A stretch of 64,000 bases of DNA from an uncultured Colwellia sp. (GTDB lineage Bacteria > Pseudomonadota > Gammaproteobacteria > Enterobacterales > Alteromonadaceae): positions 1-64,000 of the forward strand of contig CAJXQM010000003.1 in NCBI GenBank assembly GCA_913058145.1. The letters run 5' to 3'. Positions 37,929 through 47,393 of this stretch are shown here, piece by piece (position 1 is the first letter of the stretch; every line of letters begins with the position of its first letter). The notes below the pieces were generated by a model. The model ran no database searches. It worked only from the letters and a program-made list of their open reading frames with translations, and was not told the origin of the DNA. The translations under genes were made by a program, and so were the position numbers.

Positions 37929-40265
37929 TTACTTTGAAATGCTCATTTCAGCGCGAATAAAACCACCTAAGCCTAACTGCTCAAGTTGTTCATTTAAGTA
38001 ACTATGCACCTGTTTAGCTGTTGTAAGCTTTAAAGTGTAAGTGAGGATTGTTTTTGCTCTTTTGAAATCTACATGACGAATAACCCATTTTATTCGCGCT
38101 ATATTATGCCCATTCATACTCAGCTTATCAAAGCCCATTGCTAATAATAATAATGCTCCTGCAGGCTCTCCGGCTAATTCACCACAAAGGCTTAATGGCA
38201 CTAAGTATTTTGCTGACTGCTCAGCAATGTTATTCAACGCTCGAAGTACTGCGGGATGATAGGCATCATGCAAATTGGCTACTTGAGCATTGTTGCGATC
38301 AACAGCTAATAGGTACTGAGTTAAATCATTACTACCAACCGAGAAAAAATCAACACGTAACGCTAATTCTTCTAATTGAAAAATAACTGCAGGAACCTCC
38401 AACATGATACCTATTTTAGGGCGAGTTAGTTTTGCCATTTTAAGCGTATCTTGTTCAGACACTCTGTTTGGTAGCTTGGCAGAGTACTCAGCATGTAATT
38501 CTGCATCGACTTCATAATAAGCTTGGTTTATCAAACGAATGGCTTCATCAACTTCAGCCACATTTGAAATCATAGGTAGCATAATCTCTAAATTTTTATG
38601 TTGCTGGTTTGCTCGCATCATGGCACGAACTTGTACCAAAAAAATCTCAGGATGATCTAAAGTGATACGAATACCACGCCATCCTAAAAATGGGTTGTCT
38701 TCAACAATAGGAAAGTAAGGTAAAGACTTGTCACCGCCCACGTCCAAGGTACGCATAGTCACAGATTTTTTTGGAAAACCTGCTAAAATATTTTTATATA
38801 ATTGTGTTTGTTCATACTCTGACGGAAAGCAATGACGATTCATAAACGGAATTTCTGTCCGAAATAAGCCAATACCTAAAGCACCTAAATTTTCTGGACA
38901 TTCAAATTCTGCAGATAAGCCTGCGTTTAGCTGTAACTCAATTTTACGTCCATCTTTAGTAATAGTAGGCAGGTGAATAACTTGCTGAATTTTTTCTGTT
39001 AACTCACGTTCTTGATCAATTAAATGTTGATATTCACGCTTTAATGCCTCATCAGGGTTGATAAACAACTCACCGCTATATCCATCGACAATTGCGGGTT
39101 GCTGATCCAATTGAGCAATAGGAATATTGCTCACACCCATAATAGCAGGTAGTTCAAGGGCATGAGCTAAAATAGCTGCATGAGAATTAGCAGAGCCTGA
39201 TAAAGAGACAATAGCCTTTAAGCCTTTATGTTGATACTCAGCCAACATTGTAGCGGTAACATCTTCAGCCAGTAGAATAAAACTTTTAGGCAAGGCTAAT
39301 TGCTGTGTTTTTTGTTGTTGTAAATTAAATAAAAGCCGGTTGCCTAAATCACGAATATCACTGGCACGCTCTCTGAGGTAACTATCATCAATAGATTCAA
39401 ATTGACTAATATAATGTTCAATTACTAATTTTAATGCACTTTGTACTTGCCAGCCTTGATTAATTTTTTTTGCTATTTCTCGACTTATATCTGCTTGCTC
39501 AAGTAATTGTTTATAAACATCAAAAATAGCTAAACTATCATCATTAACAATAGCACTAAGCTTATTACTTAAGTGTTCAAAATCATCTAATGTTTGAGTG
39601 ACCGCTTCTTCAAAGCGCTGTATTTGCTCAGCTTGCTCTGCTATTGCTACTTTTTTCAATGCCAACGTTGATAAATTTGTTTTGGGTTGACAAACAACTA
39701 TTTGACTTAACGCAATACCCGGTGCACCCGCGATACCCAATACCTGTTTTACACCACGCTTTTTCTCTTCTTGATTGAGTAGGTTATTCACTTCAGCATT
39801 AGCCAATGCACTCGCTAATTGTGCCGCTAGAGTCACTAAAAAAGCTTCTTCGTTTTCATTAAAATTTCTTGCGTTTTTTTGCTGAATAGAAAGAATGCCC
39901 AATACTTTACGCTGATGAATAATAGGCGTTCCTAAAAACGCATTAAAATCATCTTCTTCTACTTCAGGGGCATGCATGTAGTGTTTATGGCTACGTGCAT
40001 TGGCAATATTTAAGGGTTCTTCTCGCTGTCCTACTAAACCAACTAAGCCCTCAGAAAAACCAATGGTTGTCTGCCCTAGAGATTTTAATGCTAAACCATC
40101 TGAGGCCATTAATAAGAAATGTTGGTGTGAATAGTCAGCTAAATAAACAGAGCAACAATCAGTATTTAACGCTTTCTTGATTTGGCTAACCATACGATCT
40201 AGCGCATTTTGTAACTTTGTATCTTGGCTAAATTCAAGAACTATGTGGCGTAGCGTGGTTAACAT
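37929..40265 (-). CDS. ptsP: Phosphoenolpyruvate-protein phosphotransferase PtsP (EI-Ntr)
   Basis: A 778-residue cytosolic enzyme I of the nitrogen PTS. It has an N-terminal GAF domain (about 15-160), then an enzyme I N-domain with the phospho-His in SGSANSHAAILAHALELPA, a linker, and the C-terminal PEP-binding barrel (about 440-760) with FRTEIPFMNR, the VGSNDLTQYLLAVDRNN signature and the late catalytic Cys in PLSLCGELAGEP. It phosphorylates NPr (PtsO) and senses nitrogen through GAF. rppH lies upstream, the usual order in this group. Confidence 0.97.
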   Translation of the reverse strand: MLTTLRHIVLEFSQDTKLQNALDRMVSQIKKALNTDCCSVYLADYSHQHFLLMASDGLALKSLGQTTIGFSEGLVGLVGQREEPLNIANARSHKHYMHAPEVEEDDFNAFLGTPIIHQRKVLGILSIQQKNARNFNENEEAFLVTLAAQLASALANAEVNNLLNQEEKKRGVKQVLGIAGAPGIALSQIVVCQPKTNLSTLALKKVAIAEQAEQIQRFEEAVTQTLDDFEHLSNKLSAIVNDDSLAIFDVYKQLLEQADISREIAKKINQGWQVQSALKLVIEHYISQFESIDDSYLRERASDIRDLGNRLLFNLQQQKTQQLALPKSFILLAEDVTATMLAEYQHKGLKAIVSLSGSANSHAAILAHALELPAIMGVSNIPIAQLDQQPAIVDGYSGELFINPDEALKREYQHLIDQERELTEKIQQVIHLPTITKDGRKIELQLNAGLSAEFECPENLGALGIGLFRTEIPFMNRHCFPSEYEQTQLYKNILAGFPKKSVTMRTLDVGGDKSLPYFPIVEDNPFLGWRGIRITLDHPEIFLVQVRAMMRANQQHKNLEIMLPMISNVAEVDEAIRLINQAYYEVDAELHAEYSAKLPNRVSEQDTLKMAKLTRPKIGIMLEVPAVIFQLEELALRVDFFSVGSNDLTQYLLAVDRNNAQVANLHDAYHPAVLRALNNIAEQSAKYLVPLSLCGELAGEPAGALLLLAMGFDKLSMNGHNIARIKWVIRHVDFKRAKTILTYTLKLTTAKQVHSYLNEQLEQLGLGGFIRAEMSISK

Positions 40266-40457
40266 AAAACCCTTATTTACAGATAAAATAAAATGTGCCT
40301 ATGCACTTTACACCTGAGTTCATTGATAATATCATCTTCAAAATATTGGCCGAAGAACCATTACTTGATAGTTTAGGACTTATCTCAACGCATCGCTGGC
40401 ATGAAAATTTTGTCAATTTATCATTCTTTCTTAATTGATTTACATAGTCAGTAAATA

Positions 40458-40490
40458 AAATGACCCACAATAAAGTAGGTCATTAAAATA
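40458..40490 (-). terminator. Possible terminator after rppH
   Basis: On the minus strand AATGACC and GGTCATT form a 7-bp stem with a partly paired 13-base loop, followed by TTTATTT. It lies 15-45 bases after the rppH stop. The stem is weak and the U run interrupted. Confidence 0.5.
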
Positions 40491-40504
40491 AATCATAGTA
40501 ATAA

Positions 40505-41044
40505 TCAAGCACGACTTTCTTTTTGATTTTGCCTTTGGTTAGGGCGTTTATCATGTCTTTTTTCATAAGAAAAAGCTAATGCCGCAGAGGCAAACTCTTT
40601 CATTACGCGTCGATAAACATCGCGCTTAAATGACACAACTTGTCTCACTGGATACCAGTAACTTACCCAACGCCAATCATCAAATTCAGGATGAGAGGTA
40701 TGAAGTAAATCAACCGATGACTCAGGAGCGGTTAGTTTTAATAAAAACCACTTCTGCTTTTGTCCAATACAGACAGGTTTACTGTTGTGCCTAATAAAAC
40801 GTTTTGGTAATTTATATTTCAGCCAATTTTTGGTTGAAGCAACAATTTTTACATGTTCAGGTTGTAAACCAACTTCTTCATGCAGCTCTCGATACATGGT
40901 TTGTTCAGCCGTTTCCCCTTCATCAACACCACCTTGTGGATATTGCCATGAATGTTGCCCAAACCGTCTTGCCCAAAATACTTGCCCCCTGTCATTAATT
41001 ATTACTATGCCGACGTTAGCTCGATAGCCTTCAGCATCGATCAC
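40505..41044 (-). CDS. rppH: RNA pyrophosphohydrolase RppH
   Basis: A 179-residue Nudix hydrolase that removes pyrophosphate from mRNA 5' ends to start decay. It begins [20 protein letters not shown], has [12 protein letters not shown] with the full Nudix box ([20 protein letters not shown], about 37-56, then VGL) and a basic C-terminal tail. It is the usual upstream neighbour of ptsP. Confidence 0.97.
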   Translation of the reverse strand: MIDAEGYRANVGIVIINDRGQVFWARRFGQHSWQYPQGGVDEGETAEQTMYRELHEEVGLQPEHVKIVASTKNWLKYKLPKRFIRHNSKPVCIGQKQKWFLLKLTAPESSVDLLHTSHPEFDDWRWVSYWYPVRQVVSFKRDVYRRVMKEFASAALAFSYEKRHDKRPNQRQNQKESRA

Positions 41045-41183
41045 AGGAACTCCTGAGAAACTAAAAAATACTTATATAGATTCAACCATATTAACGGCTA
41101 GTGAGCAAATGATTACTTTGATTTTTTACGCTATTAACCTGATAATAGGCTTTATTTATATACTCCACGATGATTAGAGCACA

Positions 41184-41876
41184 ATGAGCATTCCTTCTTC
41201 TGAACAAGAGTTACTTGAAAGAGTACAAAGCTTAGCTGGATTAACCTTAGCAGAGGTCGCAAATAAAGCAGGTATTGATATACCTAAAGATTTAAAACGA
41301 CATAAAGGCTGGGTTGGTTTATTACTAGAGCACGTACTTGGCGCTACGGCGAGCTCTCGACCAGAGCCGGATTTTCCTCATTTAGGTATAGAATTGAAAA
41401 CATTACCCATAAATATCCAAGGAAAACCACTTGAAACCACCTTCGTTAGCGTTGCACCATTAGTAGGGCTAGTGGGTATTAATTGGAACAACAGCTGGGT
41501 TAGAAGAAAATTATCACGTGTTTTATGGGTACCCATTATAGGAGAAAATATTAACAACAATGCCACTGAAAAAAGCATTCCATTAGCACAACGACAAATT
41601 GGCAGTGCTTTTATTTGGTCTCCGTCGGTAGAAGAAGAACATTTATTAGCCATGGACTGGCAAGAACTAACCGATATGATTGCTTTAGGTAACGTTGAAA
41701 AAATTCATGGTAAACACGGCCAGGTACTACAACTTAGACCTAAAGCAGCGAATAGCAAAGCTAAGACTAAAGCGTTTGATCGACACGGGAAGCCTTTTAT
41801 GACTTTACCCCGTGGTTTCTATTTAAAAATACCTTTTACCCAAATGATATTAAACAATAATTTACGTATTAATTAA
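41184..41876 (+). CDS. mutH: DNA mismatch repair endonuclease MutH
   Basis: A 230-residue GATC-specific nicking endonuclease of methyl-directed mismatch repair. Visible are [20 protein letters not shown] (about 40-59), the catalytic DxnExK set in [15 protein letters not shown] (about 62-76) and the [16 protein letters not shown]-type C-terminal arm. Presence of MutH implies Dam-directed repair. It converges on the mutarotase gene with an 8-base overlap. Confidence 0.96.
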   Translation: MSIPSSEQELLERVQSLAGLTLAEVANKAGIDIPKDLKRHKGWVGLLLEHVLGATASSRPEPDFPHLGIELKTLPINIQGKPLETTFVSVAPLVGLVGINWNNSWVRRKLSRVLWVPIIGENINNNATEKSIPLAQRQIGSAFIWSPSVEEEHLLAMDWQELTDMIALGNVEKIHGKHGQVLQLRPKAANSKAKTKAFDRHGKPFMTLPRGFYLKIPFTQMILNNNLRIN

Positions 41877-42819
41877 TATGTTCATTGGGAGTGACATGGC
41901 TAGTCACGGCAATTTTTTGTGCCATAGTCAAACTTTCACCGGCTCTAAGCAATTGCATTTCCGTACTTGCTGCTTCTAGGCAAATAAATTCTTGTTCGCC
42001 ACGTTCATGAATATCAAGCATATTATTGGCTAACTCAACACCTGGATTCCAAAAAACCCACTGTTTTGTGTTTGTCGATTTAAGCTCAATAGTACGTTGC
42101 CAATGACTATCAACAACGTGCATTACGTCATTGCTATGATAAACTCGATCCACTGGATCAATACCATTGGCTAATGGTGTAACTAAAGGTTTAGCGGTAC
42201 AAGCCTTGCCTGTTAACTTATCATCAAAAGGGGCTTTAGCTAATTCAGTTATGGTCGCATTTACTGGAGCACTAACTGAGAGGTAACTATGCAACGCACC
42301 CGTATAATAGGCGTCATTTTTACTCAAGTTTTTCATGGTGAATACTTGCGTGAATGATTTACCAAAAAACAGTACTTGCGTTAATCGGCATGCAAATGGC
42401 CATAAGTCGTTCATACTTTTTCCTTGCCAACTTAAGCGAACTTCAACACCTTGTTCATTAATGTCAATTGTATCGACTTGCCATAATTGACAGCGAGCAA
42501 AACCATGATTACCCGCTTTGTTTTTACTATCATTTGGATGTACTCCAAACCACGGCCAACAGAGAGGAATACCTCCACGAATCGCTTTCCCCTGCTCAAA
42601 AGCTGAACTTTTTGATAACCAAAAAACCTCCCTTTCACCTGATGGTTGCCAACTAAGCACCTGCCCACCGTACAAACTAACTTGGGCTTGAGTGACTTTA
42701 TGCTCAATAATTAATGCCGACAAATCGGAGGATAATTTAACTTGTTGAACCTGACCAAAGTCATTTTTCACTATAGGGGGCATTATATTGCTCGTTATTG
42801 TTAACATTAAAGAGGACAT
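41869..42819 (-). CDS. D-hexose-6-phosphate mutarotase (YeaD family)
   Basis: A 316-residue aldose-1-epimerase-fold enzyme. It shows [33 protein letters not shown] (about 87-99), the [10 protein letters not shown] segment with a catalytic His, and a late Glu in [10 protein letters not shown]. It speeds alpha-beta interconversion of glucose-6-phosphate, upstream of pgi in metabolism. The start could instead be the ATG at 42783, which matches the family length better. The gene ends within the convergent mutH end. Confidence 0.9.
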   Translation of the reverse strand: MSSLMLTITSNIMPPIVKNDFGQVQQVKLSSDLSALIIEHKVTQAQVSLYGGQVLSWQPSGEREVFWLSKSSAFEQGKAIRGGIPLCWPWFGVHPNDSKNKAGNHGFARCQLWQVDTIDINEQGVEVRLSWQGKSMNDLWPFACRLTQVLFFGKSFTQVFTMKNLSKNDAYYTGALHSYLSVSAPVNATITELAKAPFDDKLTGKACTAKPLVTPLANGIDPVDRVYHSNDVMHVVDSHWQRTIELKSTNTKQWVFWNPGVELANNMLDIHERGEQEFICLEAASTEMQLLRAGESLTMAQKIAVTSHVTPNEHIN

Positions 42820-42884
42820 TTTAAAAAAGTATTGATGTTTAAGAGCTTAACTTTTTTACCAAGCGTATTATAAAAAATAAAACG

Positions 42885-43253
42885 CTATTCTAAAGGAAAA
42901 ACTTGAGTTAGATCATCATAATCAAGTGTTATTGGGTTGTCACATTCACCAGAAATGGTTAACTACCAGGGTTCAACATTAGATTCTTATGAAAGCGCTA
43001 AGGGTTGATCTTTTTTCGCGCCAAATTCATAAAAATCATTGTGCGATATCACTTTTTTCTCTGGTGTTTTGACTAAACCTTGATTAGCAGAATCTTGTTG
43101 ATACCGTAGAGGTTGTGCTGTAAATATTGACGTTTACAACACAACCTCTAAAAGTCCCATATTTTTTAATAAGGAACGACGATCATGATAAACCGACTCA
43201 TTAGTAACATCTGATTCAATAAGATGAGAACGTTGTGGGGTTTTTATTAACAT
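42885..43253 (-). pseudogene. msrP: Truncated msrP (yedY) pseudogene, methionine-sulfoxide reductase catalytic subunit
   Basis: The minus strand from an ATG at 43253 encodes an MsrP-like start (MLIKTPQRSHLIESDVTNES, then the RRSLLK twin-arginine motif), and in the same frame GLVKTPEKKVISHNDFYEFG, NVEPW and LTISGECDNPITLDYDDLTQ then VFPLE. This is the first roughly 120 codons of periplasmic MsrP. Four in-frame stops interrupt it (43134-43136, 42987-42989, 42963-42965, 42885-42887) with no frameshift. Two of them look like single transitions or transversions at a conserved Gln and Glu codon. The remaining two thirds of the gene, including the molybdopterin Cys, and the partner msrQ are absent. 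The identity rests on family memory, not a search. Confidence 0.75.
43107..43150. repeat. Long perfect-stem inverted repeat inside the msrP remnant
   Basis: TAGAGGTTGTG (43107-43117) and CACAACCTCTA (43140-43150) are perfectly complementary, extended inward by CTGTAAA/TTTACAA with one mismatch, leaving an 8-base loop. It lies at the first stop codon of the pseudogene. No T run follows. Confidence 0.85.
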
Positions 43254-43269
43254 ATGAACACCTAATAAT

Positions 43270-43331
43270 TATACCCGTTAACAATCAAGGCGCATGTTTG
43301 TCAAAGTGCACTTTGCATGGTAATGGGTATA
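43270..43331. repeat. Small inverted-repeat element (TATACCC...GGGTATA)
   Basis: TATACCCGTTA (43270-43280) and TAATGGGTATA (43321-43331) are inverted copies with one mismatch and enclose the perfect palindrome CAAAGTGCACTTTG (43302-43315). Related TATACCC or CAAGATGCA...GCTGGAA copies occur near 23261-23310 and 62174-62226. It looks like a MITE- or REP-like intergenic element; it lies just before the msrP remnant. Confidence 0.65.
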
Positions 43332-43426
43332 TACCATAAAGGTATAAATAAAAAAAATCTTTACGTATCAGAGCCTTAAAATCGAAAAATAATTTCAACT
43401 AAACGGCATTTTATTGAATTTAATTA

Positions 43427-43801
43427 TTAAGCCGCTTTAACCAACTGTTGTAAATGAGCGATAACATCGCTTGACTCATATAGCCATTGCACTTGACCGT
43501 CAGCTTTTTCAATACGTAAACAAGGAACGGTTCTTTTGCCACCTTCACGAATAAGCTCTTCACGATAATCATTTTTTTGATTAATATTTCGCAATTCAAT
43601 ATTCAAACCTTCACGCTTCATTGTACGACGTACTTTTACGCAAAAAGGGCAACTAGGTAATTGATACAAACTTATGTTTTTAGTTTTATCATCAACTTTC
43701 GCCTGCTCTGTTGAGCTTCTTTTTGGTGACTTAGGTGAAAAAACAAAGTTAACAAGTAATATAAGACGACCGATAGGCCAACGTATAAGGGACATAATCA
43801 T
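43427..43801 (-). CDS. Glutaredoxin-like membrane-anchored protein
   Basis: A 124-residue protein with a hydrophobic N-terminus (about 5-20, LIRWPIGRLILLVNFV) and a glutaredoxin/GST N-terminal thioredoxin fold. The fold shows YQLPSCPFCVKVRRTMKREG (CPFC active site, near 52-55) and then GGKRTVPCLRIEK and YESSDVIAHL. It probably reduces disulfides or binds glutathione at the cytosolic membrane face. The gene is isolated, with no clear operon partner. Confidence 0.85.
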   Translation of the reverse strand: MIMSLIRWPIGRLILLVNFVFSPKSPKRSSTEQAKVDDKTKNISLYQLPSCPFCVKVRRTMKREGLNIELRNINQKNDYREELIREGGKRTVPCLRIEKADGQVQWLYESSDVIAHLQQLVKAA

Positions 43802-43883
43802 AATTTATACTTCTGTGTTTAAAATGTAACTCTTCGATCAAACGATCAAAATCGGTGGCGGATTTTACCATGAAACAGCTATT

Positions 43884-45077
43884 TTATACTCGTTTATTTT
43901 TAGGAACAAAGTTTAAAATAGAGACTGGCACTACCTTTTTCACGGGAAACTCTTCAAAATCTTTTCGCTTAATAACATGGCCTAAACGCATTTCGATAGC
44001 ACAAAGGTTTCTAAAGTTATCTTTTGCAACAAAAGAAATAGCTTCACCGCTAGCACCCGCACGGCCTGTTCTACCAATGCGATGAATATAATCATCTACT
44101 TTGTCAGGTAGGTCATAATTAACAACGCGAGCAAGCTCACCAATATCAAGACCGCGAGCGGCAATGCCTGTTGCGACTAAAAACTTAATTTTGCCTAATT
44201 TAAAGTCGTTAAGTATTTGTTCTCGAACGTCTTGCGTTCTACCGCCATGAATCGATTCAGCCGTAATACCGCGCTTTTCTAACTGACTTACAAGCTTAGC
44301 TGCCCCATGCTTGGTTTCAATAAAAATAAGCGCTTGTTCCCATAGCTGTTCTTTTATTAAATGACTAAGTAATGCTGATTTATTACCTTTATCTACCGTA
44401 ATTAACCATTGTTCAATTTTAGGTTTCGACGCACTATTTTGCGTAATTGAAATTTCAACTGGATCAGTAATAGTTCTTCTGGCTAAAGAACGAACATCTT
44501 CAGAAATAGTGGCTGAAAACAGTAAGTTTTGACGCTGCTTAGGTAAGCGCTCAATGATTTTATTAATGTCCTCAATAAAACCCATATCAAGCATTCTATC
44601 TGCTTCATCAAGTACCAACACTTCAAGTTCATCAAAGTGCAGCGCTCGTTGATGTGCCATATCTAATAATCTGCCTGGGGTGGCAACTATAATATCAACT
44701 CCCCATATTAACCGTTGTTTTTGAGGCTGAGAGTCAATACCACCATACATCGCCATTGAGCTGAGCTCTAAGTATTTACCATAATGCCCAATACTTGCTT
44801 CAACTTGCACCGCCAACTCTCGGGTAGGCACAAGAATAAGTGCACGAATGCGTTTACCGCGAAGTGTATGTTGATTATGCTCTGCACTCAGTTTTTGTAA
44901 TATCGGTAAAACGAAACTAGCCGTTTTACCTGTGCCTGTTTGTGCAGAAGCAATTAAATCTTTACCTGATAACACAACCGGTATCGCTTTTTTTTGAATA
45001 GCAGTAGGTTCGCTATAAGCTAGGTCAGTTAGCGCATGTAAAATAGGATCACATAATCTAAGTTTTGAAAATGACAT
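43884..45077 (-). CDS. DEAD-box ATP-dependent RNA helicase (RhlE/SrmB-like)
   Basis: About 397 residues with the start at MSFSKLRLCDPILHAL (45077), preferred over an upstream TTG. Q motif, motif I AQTGTGKT, DEAD (in VLDEADRMLDMGF), SAT and HRIGRTGRAGASGE are all present. The C-terminal extension is short and basic (VVPVSILNFVPKNKRV), unlike RhlE's long tail. It is one of three DEAD-box helicases in this window and probably acts in RNA remodelling or ribosome assembly. The subfamily is uncertain. Confidence 0.92.
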   Translation of the reverse strand: MSFSKLRLCDPILHALTDLAYSEPTAIQKKAIPVVLSGKDLIASAQTGTGKTASFVLPILQKLSAEHNQHTLRGKRIRALILVPTRELAVQVEASIGHYGKYLELSSMAMYGGIDSQPQKQRLIWGVDIIVATPGRLLDMAHQRALHFDELEVLVLDEADRMLDMGFIEDINKIIERLPKQRQNLLFSATISEDVRSLARRTITDPVEISITQNSASKPKIEQWLITVDKGNKSALLSHLIKEQLWEQALIFIETKHGAAKLVSQLEKRGITAESIHGGRTQDVREQILNDFKLGKIKFLVATGIAARGLDIGELARVVNYDLPDKVDDYIHRIGRTGRAGASGEAISFVAKDNFRNLCAIEMRLGHVIKRKDFEEFPVKKVVPVSILNFVPKNKRV

Positions 45078-45121
45078 TAAGTGTCTCAAACAGTAGGTAA
45101 AAATAGTAGGTAAAAATCAAA

Positions 45122-45580
45122 TTAGTGTGACAATTTAATTTTCAAGCCCTTTAAAAAAGTAGATAATACATCATCGCTACAGTCTCTATAATGCTTATGA
45201 TTAGCACTTCTAAAAAACGAACTTAATTCATATTTACCTAAACTTAATTCTGCCAATTCTAAAATGGCAATCACTTCATCCGCTTTCAGTGCTAAGGCTA
45301 TTTTTACTTTATTAAAAATAATATTGTTACTCAACTCTTGTTCTGTTTCACGTTGTGGACCATCTTTTGGACCTCTTTTTTCAATAATAAGACCATTTAA
45401 AAAACAGGCGAGCTCAACATCTAATAGTGGTTTATAACTACTGTCATCTTTTTCTTTAAAGGTGTCCGCTAATTGATCTGCGGTAATCACACCTTGCCCT
45501 AGCTGAAATACAGCGAGTATTTTTTCATCATTAAAATCAAAAATGGTGCTGATACGACGAAGAAGATCATTATTTATCAT
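45122..45580 (-). CDS. yehS: DUF1456 family protein YehS
   Basis: A 152-residue protein built of two similar DUF1456 halves of about 65 residues. Each has the pattern of a short helix, LGQG/SLGKYELSSFFR, and a conserved SxFLxGL end: VELACFLNGLIIEKRGPKDG in the first and DVLSTFLKGLKIK in the second. The function is unknown. It lies 44 bases upstream of the helicase gene on the same strand. Family recognised by comparison with E. coli YehS from memory. Confidence 0.85.
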   Translation of the reverse strand: MINNDLLRRISTIFDFNDEKILAVFQLGQGVITADQLADTFKEKDDSSYKPLLDVELACFLNGLIIEKRGPKDGPQRETEQELSNNIIFNKVKIALALKADEVIAILELAELSLGKYELSSFFRSANHKHYRDCSDDVLSTFLKGLKIKLSH

Positions 45581-45764
45581 TAAATTACCTAAAGCTATTT
45601 GTTGTGTAGATGATTGTTTATGTCACCGCTTTAAAATATTTTCAAAGCATAGTTTGCGTGTAGTATAACCGACTATTATCAATATTTATCCACACTATTA
45701 TCCATACTAAGTAGAAGATAAGCTATAATTTCATCTTATTTCCCCATTAAATAGAGATAAGGAT

Positions 45765-46094
45765 ATGAAAAACACACCGCAGCCTACTCAAAGCAGCGAG
45801 ATATTACTTGGTAATGTTTATGTTATGACACATTCTTTTTTCTCTGATGTGATTAGAATTGGATGCACGACTCAAGATCCTGAAACATATGCGAAGACAC
45901 TTTCAGAAAAAATACCGGGAAAATACACGCTAGTTTTTTCATTACAATGCGATAATCCATGTAAAGTAAAGAGCCAAATACAAACGTATTTAAAAGCAGA
46001 AGAATATATTAATGAATTTTATCAAGTAACCACTGACGTTGCAGAGCGTTTACTTAAAAGAGAGAGCTTAAGAATTCCAATGTTCAACTCATAG
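45765..46094 (+). CDS. GIY-YIG/T5orf172-like small protein
   Basis: A 109-residue protein with a GIY-YIG-type start (GNVYVMTHSFFSDVIRIGCT) and the TQDPETYAKTLSEKIPGKYT stretch typical of the T5orf172/MUG113 nuclease-like domain. The later Arg/Glu catalytic pair is not obvious, so enzymatic activity is uncertain. It stands alone between yehS and a repeat cluster. Confidence 0.75.
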   Translation: MKNTPQPTQSSEILLGNVYVMTHSFFSDVIRIGCTTQDPETYAKTLSEKIPGKYTLVFSLQCDNPCKVKSQIQTYLKAEEYINEFYQVTTDVAERLLKRESLRIPMFNS

Positions 46095-46119
46095 TAAAGT
46101 TCAAACGGATCTTCTTAAT

Positions 46120-46335
46120 CACACCGCCATTCGCCCTGAACTTGTCGCCCTTCGACAGGCTCAGGGTGAACGGGATCCCCCATTCAGGTTCAGGATGAAC
46201 GGGAGCCCCCATTAACTTTAGACTTATTTACTGCTAGATTAACCCTGAATTCTTCCTCCGTTCGCCCTGAGCGCGAAGCAGTCGAAGGGGCTAATCGCAG
46301 CGCCCTTCGACAGGCTCAGGATGAACGGGATCACT
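46120..46335. repeat. Cluster of TTCGACAGGCTCAGG-type palindromic repeats
   Basis: Four to five diverged copies occur in alternating orientation: TTCGCCCTGAACTTGTCG (46130-46147), CCCTTCGACAGGCTCAGG (46148-46165), TTCAGGATGAACGG (about 46189-46202), CGTTCGCCCTGAGCGCGAA (46260-46278) and CCCTTCGACAGGCTCAGG (46303-46320). Complementary arms allow long hairpins. The same family is at 31756-31842. Confidence 0.85.
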
Positions 46336-46364
46336 TAATTAAGACTCGGGACACTCCATTCACC

Positions 46365-47348
46365 TTATCGGTTGATATCAACAACCACACGGCCACGAAC
46401 TTTACCAGCCATTAACGCTTCGGCTGTAGCAATGACTTCACTCAAGCCTATATCGGTAGAGATATCTTCAAATACTTCTGGATCTAGAATATCAGCAAGA
46501 CGTTCCCAAGCTTCAATGCGATCTTCAATCGGTCGCATCACACTATCAATACCGGCTAAAGTCACACCACGTAAAATAAAGGGTGCAACCGAGGCAGGTA
46601 AATCCATACCTTGTGCTAAACCACAAGCAGCAACAACACCACCATATTTTGTACTAGCACAAGCATTCGCTAAAGTATGACTTCCTGCAGAATCTATTGC
46701 GCCAGCCCAACGTTCTTTCGCTAATGGGCGACCAGGTTCTGATAATAATTTACGATCAACGACCTGTGAAGCACCTAATTTCTTAAGGTATTCTGCTTGG
46801 TCTACTCTACCGGTTGAAGCAACCACGTTATAACCCAATTTTGCTAATATCGCGATTGAAAAGCTACCAACACCACCGTTAGCACCCGTCACTAAAATTT
46901 CACCCTTATCTGGAGTCACTCCATTTTTTTCAAGGGCTATGACACAAAGCATTGCGGTATAGCCTGCAGTGCCAATAGCCATTGCTTGGCGTGGTGAAAG
47001 CCCTTTAGCTAATGGAATTAACCATTCACTTTTTAAACGCGCTTTTTGAGCCAAACCACCACAGTGATTTTCACCTACACCAAAGCCATTGAGTAGCACT
47101 TTATCGCCAACATTAAATTTATCACTTTCACTGTGTTCAACAGTACCAACTAAATCAATACCTGGAACCATAGGAAATTTTCTTACTACAGGACCTTTGC
47201 CAGTGATCGCTAACGCATCTTTATAATTAATAGTGCTATGCGAAACATTAACGGTAACATCACCTTCAGGTAGTACGCTTTCATCAATATCTTTGACTGT
47301 AGCTCGGTAACCTTGATCATCTTTTTCAATTAAAATACCTGTAAACAT
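46365..47348 (-). CDS. acuI: Acrylyl-CoA reductase (NADPH), AcuI/YhdH family
   Basis: A 327-residue medium-chain dehydrogenase/reductase without zinc. It begins [20 protein letters not shown] and has the [19 protein letters not shown] segment, the NADPH-binding [20 protein letters not shown] (about 155-174) and the VVDRKLL and [12 protein letters not shown] stretches of AcuI. AcuI reduces toxic acryloyl-CoA to propionyl-CoA, e.g. in dimethylsulfoniopropionate use. A strong ribosome site (GGAG) lies before the ATG. A TAGAC-N5-GTCTA palindrome is 16 bases upstream, and the TetR gene is directly upstream. Confidence 0.9.
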   Translation of the reverse strand: MFTGILIEKDDQGYRATVKDIDESVLPEGDVTVNVSHSTINYKDALAITGKGPVVRKFPMVPGIDLVGTVEHSESDKFNVGDKVLLNGFGVGENHCGGLAQKARLKSEWLIPLAKGLSPRQAMAIGTAGYTAMLCVIALEKNGVTPDKGEILVTGANGGVGSFSIAILAKLGYNVVASTGRVDQAEYLKKLGASQVVDRKLLSEPGRPLAKERWAGAIDSAGSHTLANACASTKYGGVVAACGLAQGMDLPASVAPFILRGVTLAGIDSVMRPIEDRIEAWERLADILDPEVFEDISTDIGLSEVIATAEALMAGKVRGRVVVDINR

Positions 47349-47363
47349 GTAGTGCTCCTTATT

Positions 47364-47378
47364 TAGACTGATCGTCTA
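47364..47378. promoter_or_regulatory. TetR operator candidate before acuI
   Basis: TAGAC-TGATC-GTCTA: a perfect 5-bp inverted repeat with a 5-base centre, 16 bases upstream of the acuI ATG, matching the site before the TetR gene in arms and spacing. Confidence 0.72.
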
Positions 47379-47393
47379 TTAATAATTAAATTT

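Noticed and set aside
40301-40438. A 45-codon plus-strand frame (MHFTPEFIDN...) in the ptsP-rppH gap
   Set aside because: The composition looks protein-like, but there is no ribosome site, and it lies between two leftward genes; I could not support it beyond chance.
45765-46094. Active homing endonuclease
   Set aside because: Only the GIY-YIG-like start is visible, the protein is short and the catalytic Arg/Glu cannot be located with confidence; called as a family-like protein only.
46120-46335. CRISPR array
   Set aside because: The repeats are palindromic and diverged, alternate in orientation and lack regular spacers of fixed length; no cas genes are present.
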